Source of the DNA: Vibrio furnissii CIP 102972
GTDB lineage: Bacteria; Pseudomonadota; Gammaproteobacteria; Enterobacterales; Vibrionaceae
Assembly (NCBI RefSeq): GCF_000176175.1
Contig: NZ_ACZP01000023.1
Span: 1-60,872 of the forward strand
Direction: 5' to 3'
Length of the DNA: 60,872 nucleotides
Of this stretch, positions 43,535 through 52,542 are shown piece after piece (position 1 is the stretch's first letter; each line of letters opens with the position of its first letter). The notes under the pieces were generated by a model. It ran no database searches. It worked only from the letters and a program-made list of their open reading frames with translations, and was not told where the DNA came from. The position numbers and the translations under genes were made by a program.

Positions 43535-46519
43535 CTAAGACTGTTTTTTGTACAAAGCGGTATCGACTGTACGTAATGAGCGGTATTTTCCGGATCCCAG
43601 CTTAAGATTATTACGCCAGACGTAATCTCCACTCAGATTGATATGTTCCCAGCCCAGGGGAGAAAGATGAGAGACCAGTTGCTCATTTATCGGGATACCC
43701 TTTCGTTTTAGTGACTCAATAGCTCTTTCTATATATACCGTGTTCCACAACGTGATCGCCGCTGTCAGTAATGTCAGCCCGCTGGCGCGATAACTCTGAT
43801 TCTCCAGCCCACGATCCCTTATTTCACCCAGACGGTGCAAAAAGACCGCTCGCGCAAGGGCATTACGGGCCTCACCCTTATTCAGCCCCGCCTGCACGCG
43901 TCGGCGCAGACCGGGATCACGGAACCAGTCCAGCATAAATAGTGTCCGTTCGATGCGGCCAATCTCTCTCAGCGCTTTGGCAAGTCCATTCTGTTTTGGG
44001 TAACTGGCTAACTTTTTCATCATCAGTGATGCGGTGACTGTCCCCTGCTTAATCGAGGTTGCCAGGCGCAATACCTCATCCCAGTGCGACTCAATGTCTT
44101 TGATATTCAGGCAGATTGTTGATATGACAGACTGAAGCCCCGGATAGCGCTCGGCCTTTCCATGAATAAACAGCCGCTTGTCATGAAGATCACGGATCCT
44201 TGGCGAAAAAGCGAATCCCAGCAGGTGCATCAGGGCGAAAACATGTTCAGTGAAGCCTGCGGTATCGGTGTAATGCTCGCTAATTTCCAGATCGCTTTCA
44301 TGGTACAGCAGGCCATCAAGCACGTGGGTTGAGTCGCGCACCCGGCTGATCACTTTGGCGTAGAACGGGCTGTATTGGTCTGAGATATGCGTATAAATCT
44401 GCACGCCCGGCTCCTGACCATATTTAAGATTGACCTGACCGGCATAACGTCCGTGACTGCCTACCCGAAAGTTCTGCCCGTCTGACGACGATGTTGTCCC
44501 GTCGCCCCAGAATGCGGCCAGAGGCCGCTCTTTCTGTGCGTTGACCAGCTCGGCCAGTGCCGCTGAATAAGTTTCATCCCTGATGTACCATGCCTGAATA
44601 CCTTCGAGTGACGATCTTGTGGCCCCAGGGCAGGATTCCGCCATTTTTGTCAGCCCAAGGTTGATGCCGTCAGCCAGAATGGTGGTCAGCAACAGTCTTC
44701 CGTCTTTTGGTCTGACGTTATTATTTTTGAGGTGCGCGAAGTGACGCGTAAATCCCGTCCAGCTATCAACTTCTTCCAGTATCTCCGTAATTTTCGGATG
44801 GGGAAGCATGCCATAGACCAAATCTGCAAAGGGCGAAACACCTGAAGGAACGCTGTTCTCCAGTGGAGTGATTTTTACGCCTTTATCTGAGATATCTACA
44901 TCGGGCAAATCACCGGCAAGCGCCATCGCGTTAACTTCTTCCAGCCGAGATGCAAGAAGAGTCATACGGGCCTGAAGGTATGCCTGGCTATCGGTCTGAA
45001 CGGCCAACTGTAACTGGTCATTATGTCGGGATTTCTCAAACTCAGCAATCGGGATGAGATAATCATCAAAATTTTTGTAGCGGCGCGATCCTTTTACCCA
45101 GATATCACCGGAACGTAATGCACCCTTGAGTTCATTCAGTACGCAAAACTCGTAGTACTTGCGGTCGATGCCTGAAGGCGTGAGCACCAGTTTTCGCCAG
45201 CTTTCAGGGATAAACCCTGTTGGCGCTGATGGCGGCACTTTACGAAGTTGTTTACGGTACATTTCCGTTATGGTGTCCAGCGCATCGCTGAGCGCCTGCG
45301 CCGCAGGTGTCGCCATGAACTGCAATGCTGACAGCATACGCGGGGCATATTTACGCAACGTACTGTATTTTTCGGTGATCAGATGAAGCGCGTCGAAATT
45401 GCCCTTACGGGAAAGAAACCGCGTTTCTTCCACGCTGTTGATGAATTCCTGCCAGGGAAGGACATCTTCTATTGCAGTCCAGGGATCTTCCCCGGATTCT
45501 CTGGCGTTAAGTAACGCCTGCCCGACGGTAACGTACTGCTTCAGCTTGCTCTGAATAAGCTTTCCCGTTTGCTGGAGCCGTTCGGCCTGCGTGCGTTTTG
45601 CCCTGCTGAACAGACTACCCAGGATACGCTCGTGCAGATCAATCACTTCGTCAGTCAGGGTGGCCCTGGCCTCTGTTATTATACAAACCAGCGTAGCGTA
45701 ACGTCTGACATCGGTGAATTTTGCCAGGTCCCTGCTGCTCATTTTCCGGCCCTCACGCGCCAGTTTAAGCAACCTGTTCTGGTGAACGGAAAGTGCAATA
45801 CCATCAGGCAACCCCAGCGCAGCGATGGAATTAAGCCGGTCGATATGTTGCAGCACATTTTTACCGTTTATTTTACCCGGAGGCTGTAGCAGCCATGCCA
45901 GACGGGAAGGTTGTTCACCCTCTGATATGAGCATGCTGTCGAGTGCTGATTTATGCTGCTTTTCCAGTTGCGCGGTAAGTGTCGAAAATACCGATCTGTT
46001 AGCGAGCGTGACGACTTCGGCAAGCGTCCGTTCGATCACTTCAACAGAAGGGAAAATAACATTATTGTTATGTAGCCAGCTGAGCATTTCTTCCGCCAGC
46101 ATAAATCCTTTGTCAGTTCGCATGGCATAGGGGTGCAGATGACGGATACAGTCTTTTTGCATTGACCGGCTGAACGGGGATAGTTCCAGGTAGCGATAAA
46201 GTTCGGTCAGATGTTCCCAGCGGGTTTGCTCTCTGGATGCATATTCCGGCCATAAATCAGGCTGAAGTTTCAGTCGGGAAGCGACCCTGGATACAACGCC
46301 ATTGTGAGGAGCACTGCTTTTGTCCGGAATAAATCCAGGTCCACGCAGATAACAGAGTAATACAGCAAAGCCCAGGCGATTCGCTGGCCTTCGGTGCTTA
46401 TTAATGAGCGCAATATCCGGTTCGTTCAGAAAACACATTCGGGTCAGAATAATTTCATCATCTGGTATAACCAGTAAGCGTTCCTGCTCTTCGCTGCTCA
46501 GTATCTGTCGCCGTGGCAT
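43535..46519 (-). CDS. tnpA: Tn3-family TnpA transposase
   Basis: 994 residues, full length; ATG after GGGAGGCATTT. N-terminal DNA-binding region (LNEPDIALINKHRRPANRLGFAV), catalytic core with FWGDGTTSSSDGQNF, YTHISDQYSPFY and HYTDTAGFTEHVFALMHLLG. The stop codon lies inside the left terminal repeat. Similar in layout to Tn5403-like members (remembered resemblance). Confidence 0.93.
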   Translation of the reverse strand: MPRRQILSSEEQERLLVIPDDEIILTRMCFLNEPDIALINKHRRPANRLGFAVLLCYLRGPGFIPDKSSAPHNGVVSRVASRLKLQPDLWPEYASREQTRWEHLTELYRYLELSPFSRSMQKDCIRHLHPYAMRTDKGFMLAEEMLSWLHNNNVIFPSVEVIERTLAEVVTLANRSVFSTLTAQLEKQHKSALDSMLISEGEQPSRLAWLLQPPGKINGKNVLQHIDRLNSIAALGLPDGIALSVHQNRLLKLAREGRKMSSRDLAKFTDVRRYATLVCIITEARATLTDEVIDLHERILGSLFSRAKRTQAERLQQTGKLIQSKLKQYVTVGQALLNARESGEDPWTAIEDVLPWQEFINSVEETRFLSRKGNFDALHLITEKYSTLRKYAPRMLSALQFMATPAAQALSDALDTITEMYRKQLRKVPPSAPTGFIPESWRKLVLTPSGIDRKYYEFCVLNELKGALRSGDIWVKGSRRYKNFDDYLIPIAEFEKSRHNDQLQLAVQTDSQAYLQARMTLLASRLEEVNAMALAGDLPDVDISDKGVKITPLENSVPSGVSPFADLVYGMLPHPKITEILEEVDSWTGFTRHFAHLKNNNVRPKDGRLLLTTILADGINLGLTKMAESCPGATRSSLEGIQAWYIRDETYSAALAELVNAQKERPLAAFWGDGTTSSSDGQNFRVGSHGRYAGQVNLKYGQEPGVQIYTHISDQYSPFYAKVISRVRDSTHVLDGLLYHESDLEISEHYTDTAGFTEHVFALMHLLGFAFSPRIRDLHDKRLFIHGKAERYPGLQSVISTICLNIKDIESHWDEVLRLATSIKQGTVTASLMMKKLASYPKQNGLAKALREIGRIERTLFMLDWFRDPGLRRRVQAGLNKGEARNALARAVFLHRLGEIRDRGLENQSYRASGLTLLTAAITLWNTVYIERAIESLKRKGIPINEQLVSHLSPLGWEHINLSGDYVWRNNLKLGSGKYRSLRTVDTALYKKQS

Positions 46520-46539
46520 AAATGCCTCCCTCGCGTATA

Positions 46540-46678
46540 GTTTTCATCTGTTATTTGTTCGCTGTGACCGAAACCGGTCGGTTTCGTACACCACTTACAG
46601 CACATGTCCGAAACTTAGTGAAATTAATTTCGGACACACGTTATAATTCGGACATCCATTTCGTACGGAAAGTTTCCC
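46540..46678. promoter_or_regulatory. res site of the Tn3-family transposon
   Basis: Between the divergent tnpA and tnpR. Inverted repeats of TGTCCGAAA/TTTCGGACA (about 46604-46635), a further TTCGGACA and CGAAACCGGTCGGTTTCG give the three subsite pattern. It also holds both promoters, so TnpR probably represses both genes. Confidence 0.7.
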
Positions 46679-47263
46679 ATGTCACGTGTTTTTGCCTACT
46701 GCAGGGTCTCAACTCTGGAACAGACCACAGAAAACCAGCGTCGTGAAATTGAAGCGGCGGGTTTTGCCATCAGATCCCAACGACTTATTGAGGAGCATAT
46801 CAGTGGCTCGGTTGCTGCCAGCGAACGCCCCGGATTTATCCGGTTGCTAGATCGCATGGAAAATGGGGATGTACTGATTGTCACCAAACTTGACCGTCTG
46901 GGTCGTAATGCGATGGATATCCGAAAAACAGTAGAGCAACTGGCGGCTTTAGATATTCGCGTTCATTGTCTCGCACTCGGAGGCGTTGATTTGACCAGTC
47001 CGGCCGGAAAAATGACTATGCAGGTAATTTCTGCTGTAGCGGAGTTTGAGCGGGATTTGCTGCTTGAGCGAACGTATTCAGGTATTGCGAGGGCAAAAGC
47101 GGCTGGAAAACGCTTCGGTCGCCCCCCCATCCTGAGCGAGGAACAAAAGCAAACAGTGACAGAGCGCCTAAATGCTGGCATCAGTATCAGTGCTATTGCC
47201 CGGGAATTTAATACCACCCGCCAGACTATCCTTCGGGTAAAGGCTGGATTGCTGCAAGAGTGA
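46679..47263 (+). CDS. tnpR: Tn3-family TnpR resolvase
   Basis: 194 residues. Catalytic Ser in AYCRVSTLEQTTENQ; TKLDRLGRNAMDIRKTVEQL; long helix AVAEFERDLLLERTYSGIARAKA; C-terminal helix-turn-helix GISISAIAREFNTTRQTILRVK. Intact, so the element should be able to resolve cointegrates. Confidence 0.93.
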   Translation: MSRVFAYCRVSTLEQTTENQRREIEAAGFAIRSQRLIEEHISGSVAASERPGFIRLLDRMENGDVLIVTKLDRLGRNAMDIRKTVEQLAALDIRVHCLALGGVDLTSPAGKMTMQVISAVAEFERDLLLERTYSGIARAKAAGKRFGRPPILSEEQKQTVTERLNAGISISAIAREFNTTRQTILRVKAGLLQE

Positions 47264-47381
47264 GCGGCTGGGAAGATTATAAAAAAAATCAAATGGTTAT
47301 TATGAAATAAAACAGCCTGCTGGGTTCTTTTCCCCCTATTTTTTATAAAAGAGTAGACAAAAGAGGTTCGCGATATTAATC

Positions 47382-47401
47382 TACCAACTAGATGGTTGGT
47401 A
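47382..47401. promoter_or_regulatory. CTAG-centred operator 1 (osmC promoter)
   Basis: TACCAACTAGATGGTTGGTA, arms TACCAAC/GTTGGTA, about 50 bp upstream of the OsmC-family start. Repeated with variations at three more promoters of the cargo. Confidence 0.7.
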
Positions 47402-47448
47402 TTGATTACACCAGCTATACCTTTTATCAAGAAATTACAGGAGCCATT

Positions 47449-48006
47449 ATGTCTACTACCGTTAAACCTTCTGCAGACGCAGCTGCGATCCACAATACCC
47501 GTGAAGCAGTTCGCAGCCAGCCTGGCCTGGGTAACCTGACTTTCCAGATGAAAGCCCGTTCCAGCGGCGGATTAACCGTTCGCACAGAGACCGGCGCTAC
47601 AATCCAGAACGGCGTTATCGATACCAGCCGTGTGGGGAAATTTTCTAATATCGGTGATGAACCCGCAGGTTTACTCGGCACCGATACCGGCATGAGCCCG
47701 ACTGAATACATCATGCAGGCGCTGGCTGGCTGTTATACCGCCACCCTTACCATGATGGCTGCTGAAAAAGGGATCGACCTGGACGGTATCGAGCTGGATC
47801 TTAATTTCGATATCAACCTCAACGGCTTCCTTGGGCTGGACAGCAACGTGCGTAAAGGTGCGAAATCTATTCGCGTCGATGTTCACCTTACGAGCAAGAC
47901 CGCCAGTCGCGAGGAGTTAGAAGCGCTGGTCAGCGAAATGCAAAAGAATTCGCCAATCCACGATACTCTGGCTAATCCGGTTGAAATGATTACACGCCTG
48001 GCGTGA
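47449..48006 (+). CDS. OsmC-family peroxidase-like protein
   Basis: 185 residues from ATG 47449 (after AGGAGCCATT). OsmC/Ohr fold: SPTEYIMQALAGCYTATLTMMAAEKGI places the first active Cys in the central helix. The position of the usual second Cys (KNSPIHDTL; often CPV/C) holds Ser/Pro instead, so peroxidase chemistry may differ. Expected to reduce organic hydroperoxides or bind reactive electrophiles. Paired in the cassette with an alpha/beta hydrolase that is often fused to OsmC elsewhere. Confidence 0.85.
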   Translation: MSTTVKPSADAAAIHNTREAVRSQPGLGNLTFQMKARSSGGLTVRTETGATIQNGVIDTSRVGKFSNIGDEPAGLLGTDTGMSPTEYIMQALAGCYTATLTMMAAEKGIDLDGIELDLNFDINLNGFLGLDSNVRKGAKSIRVDVHLTSKTASREELEALVSEMQKNSPIHDTLANPVEMITRLA

Positions 48007-48111
48007 TATCAGAGATGTAATGCTGCCATTCAGAATGCAGGATGGCATTGACGTTCAGCTCTGCACGATACTGAGTCAGTGATACAACTTGCTATGGAAA
48101 AATAGCAACAA

Positions 48112-48137
48112 TATAATCTATCAACTAGTAGATTATA
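48112..48137. promoter_or_regulatory. CTAG-centred operator 2 (tetR promoter)
   Basis: TATCAACTAGTAGATTA core, inside a larger repeat TATAATCTA/TAGATTATA, ending 10 bp before the tetR ATG. Suggests autorepression. Confidence 0.6.
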
Positions 48138-48147
48138 TGGAGTAATT

Positions 48148-48729
48148 ATGACAACCATGACACGGGAACGGCTGCTCAGCGAAGCAGAACACCTGATGCG
48201 CGAAAAAGGGTATTCAGCATTCAGCTATGCTGATTTATCAAAAATAGTGGGTATCACCAAGGCCAGTATTCATCACCATTTCCCGACCAAAGATATTCTG
48301 GGTGAGCAGGTGGTAATACAGGCGTTCTCTGATACACAACGCGTATTTGAGCAGATAGAGGCGACTGAGAAAAGCGCGGAGAGAAGAATTGCGGCTTACA
48401 TCGATATCTTCGCGCAAAGCCATAAAGCTTCGCTACTGCCACTGTGTTGTGCGTTGTCAGCAGAGACCGCCAATCTGCCTCAGGCAATTACTGTACAGAC
48501 ATCACTTTATTTCGATATGCAAATCGAGTGGCTCACAAAAGTCGTCAGGGCGGGCATGGAGTCAGGTGAGTTTTCATCCCATGCCGAACCATCAGATATT
48601 GCTTTGATGATCATTAATGTCTGTGAAGGCTCAAGCGTAGTGGCGCATGCAACGGCCAGACCCGAAGTCTTCGCCAACAGCCTTAAGTATATAAAACTGC
48701 TTCTTAATACCCCTCATTCAGGAGAATGA
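48148..48729 (+). CDS. TetR-family repressor of the transposon cargo
   Basis: 193 residues. N-terminal helix-turn-helix (about 5-50): ERLLSEAEHLMREKGYSAFSYADLSKIVGITKASIHHHFPTK in two parts. The ligand domain has adjacent Cys (LLPLCCALSA), which could sense electrophiles or oxidants as in NemR-like regulators (inference). ATG preceded by ATGGAGTAATT. Four CTAG-centred palindromes at cargo promoters are its likely operators. Followed after 4 bp by the AhpD-like gene. Confidence 0.88.
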   Translation: MTTMTRERLLSEAEHLMREKGYSAFSYADLSKIVGITKASIHHHFPTKDILGEQVVIQAFSDTQRVFEQIEATEKSAERRIAAYIDIFAQSHKASLLPLCCALSAETANLPQAITVQTSLYFDMQIEWLTKVVRAGMESGEFSSHAEPSDIALMIINVCEGSSVVAHATARPEVFANSLKYIKLLLNTPHSGE

Positions 48730-48733
48730 CACT

Positions 48734-49072
48734 ATGCTAGACTGGAACAACTATCGCTCAGAGTTAATGCAACGTTTAGGCGAGTTGGGCAAACTGACCC
48801 CCGAGACCATGAAAGGCGTGGTTGCCCTGGGCAACGCAGGTAACAAAACTGACCTTTTGGGCGCAAAAGTGCGTGAACTCATTGCCCTGGCGTGCGCAGT
48901 CACAACCCGCTGCGACGGCTGTATTGCTTTTCACGCCGACGCAGCTGTGAAAGCCGGTGCAACCGACGCTGAAATTGCTGAAGCGCTGGGCGTGGCGATT
49001 AACCTCAACGCTGGCGCGGCGGTCATTTATTCAGCCCGCACTCTGGATGCCGTCGGTCAGGCACGCAGTTAA
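48734..49072 (+). CDS. AhpD-like carboxymuconolactone decarboxylase family protein
   Basis: 112 residues. LGAKVRELIALACAVTTRCDGCIAFHADAAVKAG carries the CxxC (CDGC) and downstream His of AhpD-like peroxidase-reducing proteins. Probably a thiol peroxidase or redox protein. Co-transcribed with tetR (4-bp gap). Confidence 0.88.
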   Translation: MLDWNNYRSELMQRLGELGKLTPETMKGVVALGNAGNKTDLLGAKVRELIALACAVTTRCDGCIAFHADAAVKAGATDAEIAEALGVAINLNAGAAVIYSARTLDAVGQARS

Positions 49073-49092
49073 GCATTAATAAATTCCACGTT

Positions 49093-49117
49093 AAAAGGGC
49101 ATTACTGCCCTTTTTTT
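49093..49117. terminator. Terminator between the AhpD-like and thioredoxin genes
   Basis: AAAAGGGC/GCCCTTTT with loop ATTACT and TTTTTTT on the plus strand. It overlaps the last codons of the convergent thioredoxin gene. Confidence 0.75.
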
Positions 49118-49431
49118 ATGTCCGCAATAGCCTGAGCATATACCGATGCAGGTTTCACACCCGGTATGCGTTTAACTAATTGCCCTTCATGAAATATCAG
49201 CACAGACGGCAGCCCCCAGATCTCGTATTTGGTTGTCAGCACCGGCGCCTGATCTACATTGACTTTCCCCACCTGAATATCTCTATCGAGCCGGTCTGCA
49301 AACTGACTGAACATTTCTTCGCTGGCCTGACAGGGCGGACACCAGGGTGCAGAGAAACGTACCACCGATATTCCTTTGTACTGCTCTATCTGGCGGAAAT
49401 TATCTTCGTTATAAGCTGTTAATGTACGCAT
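49102..49431 (-). CDS. Thioredoxin-family protein
   Basis: 109 residues from ATG 49431, preceded by GAGGTCATCACC; an ORF extension upstream is not supported. Active site WCPPC (SAPWCPPCQASEEM), cis-Pro segment WGLPSVLIFHEGQ. No signal peptide, so cytoplasmic. The CPPC motif differs from classical CGPC. Divergent from the OYE gene; both share operator 3. Confidence 0.88.
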   Translation of the reverse strand: MRTLTAYNEDNFRQIEQYKGISVVRFSAPWCPPCQASEEMFSQFADRLDRDIQVGKVNVDQAPVLTTKYEIWGLPSVLIFHEGQLVKRIPGVKPASVYAQAIADIKKGQ

Positions 49432-49508
49432 GGTGATGACCTCGCAAAATGAGTGACAATTCAGAAATGGCTGCGTTATGACAAAAAAATACGACACACC
49501 CATTGACC

Positions 49509-49528
49509 TACCTACTAGATGGTTGGTA
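49509..49528. promoter_or_regulatory. CTAG-centred operator 3 (thioredoxin/OYE intergenic)
   Basis: TACCTACTAGATGGTTGGTA, one base different from operator 1. Placed to control both divergent genes. Confidence 0.7.
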
Positions 49529-49644
49529 TATTGCCACCCATCAGATGTTTATGCAACTCCAGTGCGCGACGTCCAGTCGATGATACTGCCGGGCTGTGCA
49601 AATCCCTGCCGGGATACTCCTTTTTGTTTTTTGTGAGGTATACG

Positions 49645-50751
49645 ATGAATAAGCTTTTCACCCCCTACAATCTGTCTGACCTGGCGTTAAAAAACCGTGT
49701 AGTCATGGCACCGATGACCCGCACCCGCACCATGAATGACGTGCCGGATGAGGTCGTGGCTTTGTACTATGCACAGCGTGCTTCTGCTGGCCTGCTCATC
49801 ACCGAAGGGATGCCGGTTTCAGAAGAAGGCCGGGGTTACCTTTATACCCCTGGTATCTACAACGACGAACACGTCCAGGGCTGGCGTAAGGTGACACAAG
49901 CGGTTCACGCCAAAGGTGGCCGTATTTTCGCGCAGCTCTGGCACGTCGGCCGTATGTCTCACGTCTCTCTTCAGCCAGGCCACATAGCGCCGGTTTCAGC
50001 GGGCACCGTTCAGGCGGTCAATACCACCGTTTTTGCGCTGACCGAATCCGGAGAACCGGGCCCGGTTGTACCAAGCCAGCCACGCGCGCTGGAAACGCAT
50101 GAAGTTAAACGCATCACTGCAGACTTCGTGCACTCCGCACGCCTGGCGATGGAAGCCGGCTTTGACGGCGTGGAAATCATGGCGGCAAACGGATTCATCT
50201 TTGACCAGTTCCTCAGTAGCGAACTGAACACCCGCACCGACGAATACGGCGGCTCGGTGGAAAATCGTCAGCGTTTCCTGCTGGAGACCATTGACGCCGT
50301 GGCGGAAGCCGTGGGTAACAGCCACGTTGCCGTGCGCCTGTCACCGTTCGGCCGCATTTATGACCTCGCGCCGTATGAAGGTGAAGAGCAAACCTGGTCA
50401 GCCATCACCGACGCGCTCGGTCAGCGGGAACTGGCCTACGTACACCTTTACTATCAGCCGGTGTACACCAAAGCGCCACTTCCGGAAGGCTTCCGCCGCC
50501 GTTTTCGCAACACGTTTAAAGGCACCATCATCGCTGCCGGCGGTTTTACCCGTGATATCGCAGAGCAGGCTCTGGAAGATGATGAGCTGGATCTGGTGGC
50601 ATTTGGTGTGCCCTACATCGCTAACCCGGATCTGGTTGAAAGAATGCAAAACGGCTGGCCACTGGCAGAAAGTGACCGCGCCACCTACTACGGCGTCAGT
50701 GGTTCCCCGGAAAAAGGCTATACCGATTACCCGGTCTGGCAGGCGCAATAA
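49645..50751 (+). CDS. Old Yellow Enzyme family NADH:flavin oxidoreductase (NemA-like)
   Basis: 368 residues from ATG 49645, after GAGGTATACG. FMN-binding TIM barrel: LKNRVVMAPMTRTR, GRIFAQLWHVGR, GFDGVEIMAANGFIFDQFL, VAVRLSPFG, IIAAGGFT. Reduces electrophilic alkenes, quinones and nitro compounds. In FDGVEIMAANG the usual H in (H)(G/A)ANGYL is Met-Ala here, a variant worth noting. Fits a cassette against reactive electrophiles. Confidence 0.9.
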   Translation: MNKLFTPYNLSDLALKNRVVMAPMTRTRTMNDVPDEVVALYYAQRASAGLLITEGMPVSEEGRGYLYTPGIYNDEHVQGWRKVTQAVHAKGGRIFAQLWHVGRMSHVSLQPGHIAPVSAGTVQAVNTTVFALTESGEPGPVVPSQPRALETHEVKRITADFVHSARLAMEAGFDGVEIMAANGFIFDQFLSSELNTRTDEYGGSVENRQRFLLETIDAVAEAVGNSHVAVRLSPFGRIYDLAPYEGEEQTWSAITDALGQRELAYVHLYYQPVYTKAPLPEGFRRRFRNTFKGTIIAAGGFTRDIAEQALEDDELDLVAFGVPYIANPDLVERMQNGWPLAESDRATYYGVSGSPEKGYTDYPVWQAQ

Positions 50752-50816
50752 ATCCCATACGGTCGCGGTTCTCTGATAAGTGAGATCCGACCGCCCAACG
50801 TCTTTGAGGAATCATT

Positions 50817-51518
50817 ATGCAAACGCTGAAACCCACCCTTACCATCGATATCTGGTCAGATTTGGTCTGCCCGTGGTGCTGGATTGCTAAAAAAAGATTT
50901 GAACAGGGTCTGAATCGCTTTGAATTTCGCGACCAGGTGGTGATCCGCCATCACAGCTACCGTCTGGCCGGTGGTACTCCCGCGATGCCTTTTAAGGATG
51001 CCATCGTTAAAAAGCTGGGCAGTCAGCATTCAGCGGAGCTGATGATGAATCAGGTGGGCACCGCCGGTAAATCTGAAGGTCTGATCTACAACTTCGACGG
51101 CATGATGTTTGGTGATACAGAAGATGCACACACCCTGCTGGTTGCCGCGCGTAAGGCCGGAATTGCGGACGCGGTGGAAGAACGTTTTTATCATGGCAGT
51201 ATCACCGAAGGTCGCTCTCTCTTTGACCGTCAGCAGCTCGTTGCCATGGCCGTAGAAGCCGGTATGCCGAAAGCTGACGCTGAAGCCGCCCTGGAAAATG
51301 ACGATTTTCGCGCCACCGTTTCCGACGATGAAGCCCACGCACAGTCTATTGGCCTCAGCGGCGTTCCGGTTTTTGTGATGAACGAAAAATATGCCATCAG
51401 CGGGGCTCAGGCAGCAGATAACTTTTTGAATGCCCTGCGTCAGGTCTGGGATGAACAGCAAACCGAATTTTCAGCCACTGCGGGTCAGACCTGCGGAACG
51501 GATGGCTGCAGTATTTAA
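50817..51518 (+). CDS. FrnE-like DsbA-family oxidoreductase
   Basis: 233 residues, ATG after TTTGAGGAATCATT. DsbA-like thioredoxin fold of the FrnE/2-hydroxychromene isomerase type: DIWSDLVCPWCWIAKKRFEQ with CPWC, and GLSGVPVFVMNEKYAISGAQ with cis-Pro. No signal peptide, so cytoplasmic. Likely thiol-disulphide or glutathione-linked chemistry. Confidence 0.9.
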   Translation: MQTLKPTLTIDIWSDLVCPWCWIAKKRFEQGLNRFEFRDQVVIRHHSYRLAGGTPAMPFKDAIVKKLGSQHSAELMMNQVGTAGKSEGLIYNFDGMMFGDTEDAHTLLVAARKAGIADAVEERFYHGSITEGRSLFDRQQLVAMAVEAGMPKADAEAALENDDFRATVSDDEAHAQSIGLSGVPVFVMNEKYAISGAQAADNFLNALRQVWDEQQTEFSATAGQTCGTDGCSI

Positions 51519-51583
51519 TCCGTCAACCGCCGGCAGTTTCACGCTGCCGGCAACGTCTTACCCACCAGTAATGGAGTCATAAA

Positions 51584-52357
51584 ATGAACACTTTTTTCAA
51601 AGGTAAAAAACTGCTCGTCGTCGGCGGTACCAGCGGCATGGGCCTGGCCGTGGCACGCATGGTACTGGAAGCGGGCGGCAGTGTCGTGCTGACCGGGAAT
51701 AAAAAAGACAAAGCCGAAGCGGTGCAAAAAGAACTGAGCCCTCTGGGACCGGTTGCGGTCATCGCGGCGAACCTGATGACCGAAGAAGGTATGGAAACTA
51801 TCCGTCAGGAAATTAATGCTCACCATCGCGATATCAGCCTGATGGTGAATGCCGCCGGTATCTTCATGCCCAAAGGATTTACCGAGCACAGCTTTGCCGA
51901 TTATGACATGTATCTTTCGCTGAACCGAGCCACGTTCTTTATTACACAGGATGTCGTGAAGAACATGCTCGCCGCGAAGCTCGAAGGGTCTATCGTCAAC
52001 GTCGGTTCGATTGGTGCTCAGGCTGCACTGGGTGACTCGCCGGCCTCGGCCTATTCAATGGCAAAAGCGGGTCTGCATGCCCTGACGCGTAATCTGGCGA
52101 TTGAGCTGGCCAGCGCGGGTATTCGTGTCAACGCGGTGTCTCCCGGGATTGTTCATACGCCGATATACGAAGGCTTCATGGACAAAGCGGATATCGCAGA
52201 TGCTATGAAGTCGCTGAACGATTTCCACCCGCTGGGACGCGTCGGAACTGCCGAAGATGTGGCAAACACTATTCTCTTCCTGTTGTCTGACAAAACCTCA
52301 TGGGTGACGGGCGCTATCTGGGATGTCGATGCGGGCATCATGGCGGTCAGACGATAA
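51584..52357 (+). CDS. Short-chain dehydrogenase/reductase
   Basis: 257 residues. Cofactor motif VVGGTSGMGLAVAR (about 12-25), NAAG, catalytic Ser in NVGSIGA, Tyr and Lys in ASAYSMAKAGLHAL, and RVNAVSPGIVHTP. Probably NADPH-dependent carbonyl reductase; substrate unknown. Co-transcribed with the OYE and FrnE-like genes, ending at the terminator at 52377. Confidence 0.9.
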   Translation: MNTFFKGKKLLVVGGTSGMGLAVARMVLEAGGSVVLTGNKKDKAEAVQKELSPLGPVAVIAANLMTEEGMETIRQEINAHHRDISLMVNAAGIFMPKGFTEHSFADYDMYLSLNRATFFITQDVVKNMLAAKLEGSIVNVGSIGAQAALGDSPASAYSMAKAGLHALTRNLAIELASAGIRVNAVSPGIVHTPIYEGFMDKADIADAMKSLNDFHPLGRVGTAEDVANTILFLLSDKTSWVTGAIWDVDAGIMAVRR

Positions 52358-52376
52358 CCCCGTGACGCTGGCATAA

Positions 52377-52403
52377 GCCGCCCCTTAAGGGCGGCATTTT
52401 TTT
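52377..52403 (+). terminator. Rho-independent terminator after the SDR gene
   Basis: GCCGCCCCTTAAGGGCGGC followed by ATTTTTTT. Confidence 0.88.
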
Positions 52404-52542
52404 GTCGCCAGACATGTCATCAGCAGGCTTCACTAAGAATATTCACGACCTGTTCATCCGTGCCTTTTGTGTTCCCGGCACAGGGTGTTATGCCGGGTTC
52501 TGACGACATCCTGACAGGACAAAACGGCCAGAGAGAAAGGGG

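Noticed and set aside
47427..47714. ORFs antisense to osmC and to the OYE, FrnE-like and SDR genes
   Set aside because: High-GC codon use on the sense strand leaves open antisense frames; sense proteins have clear motifs.
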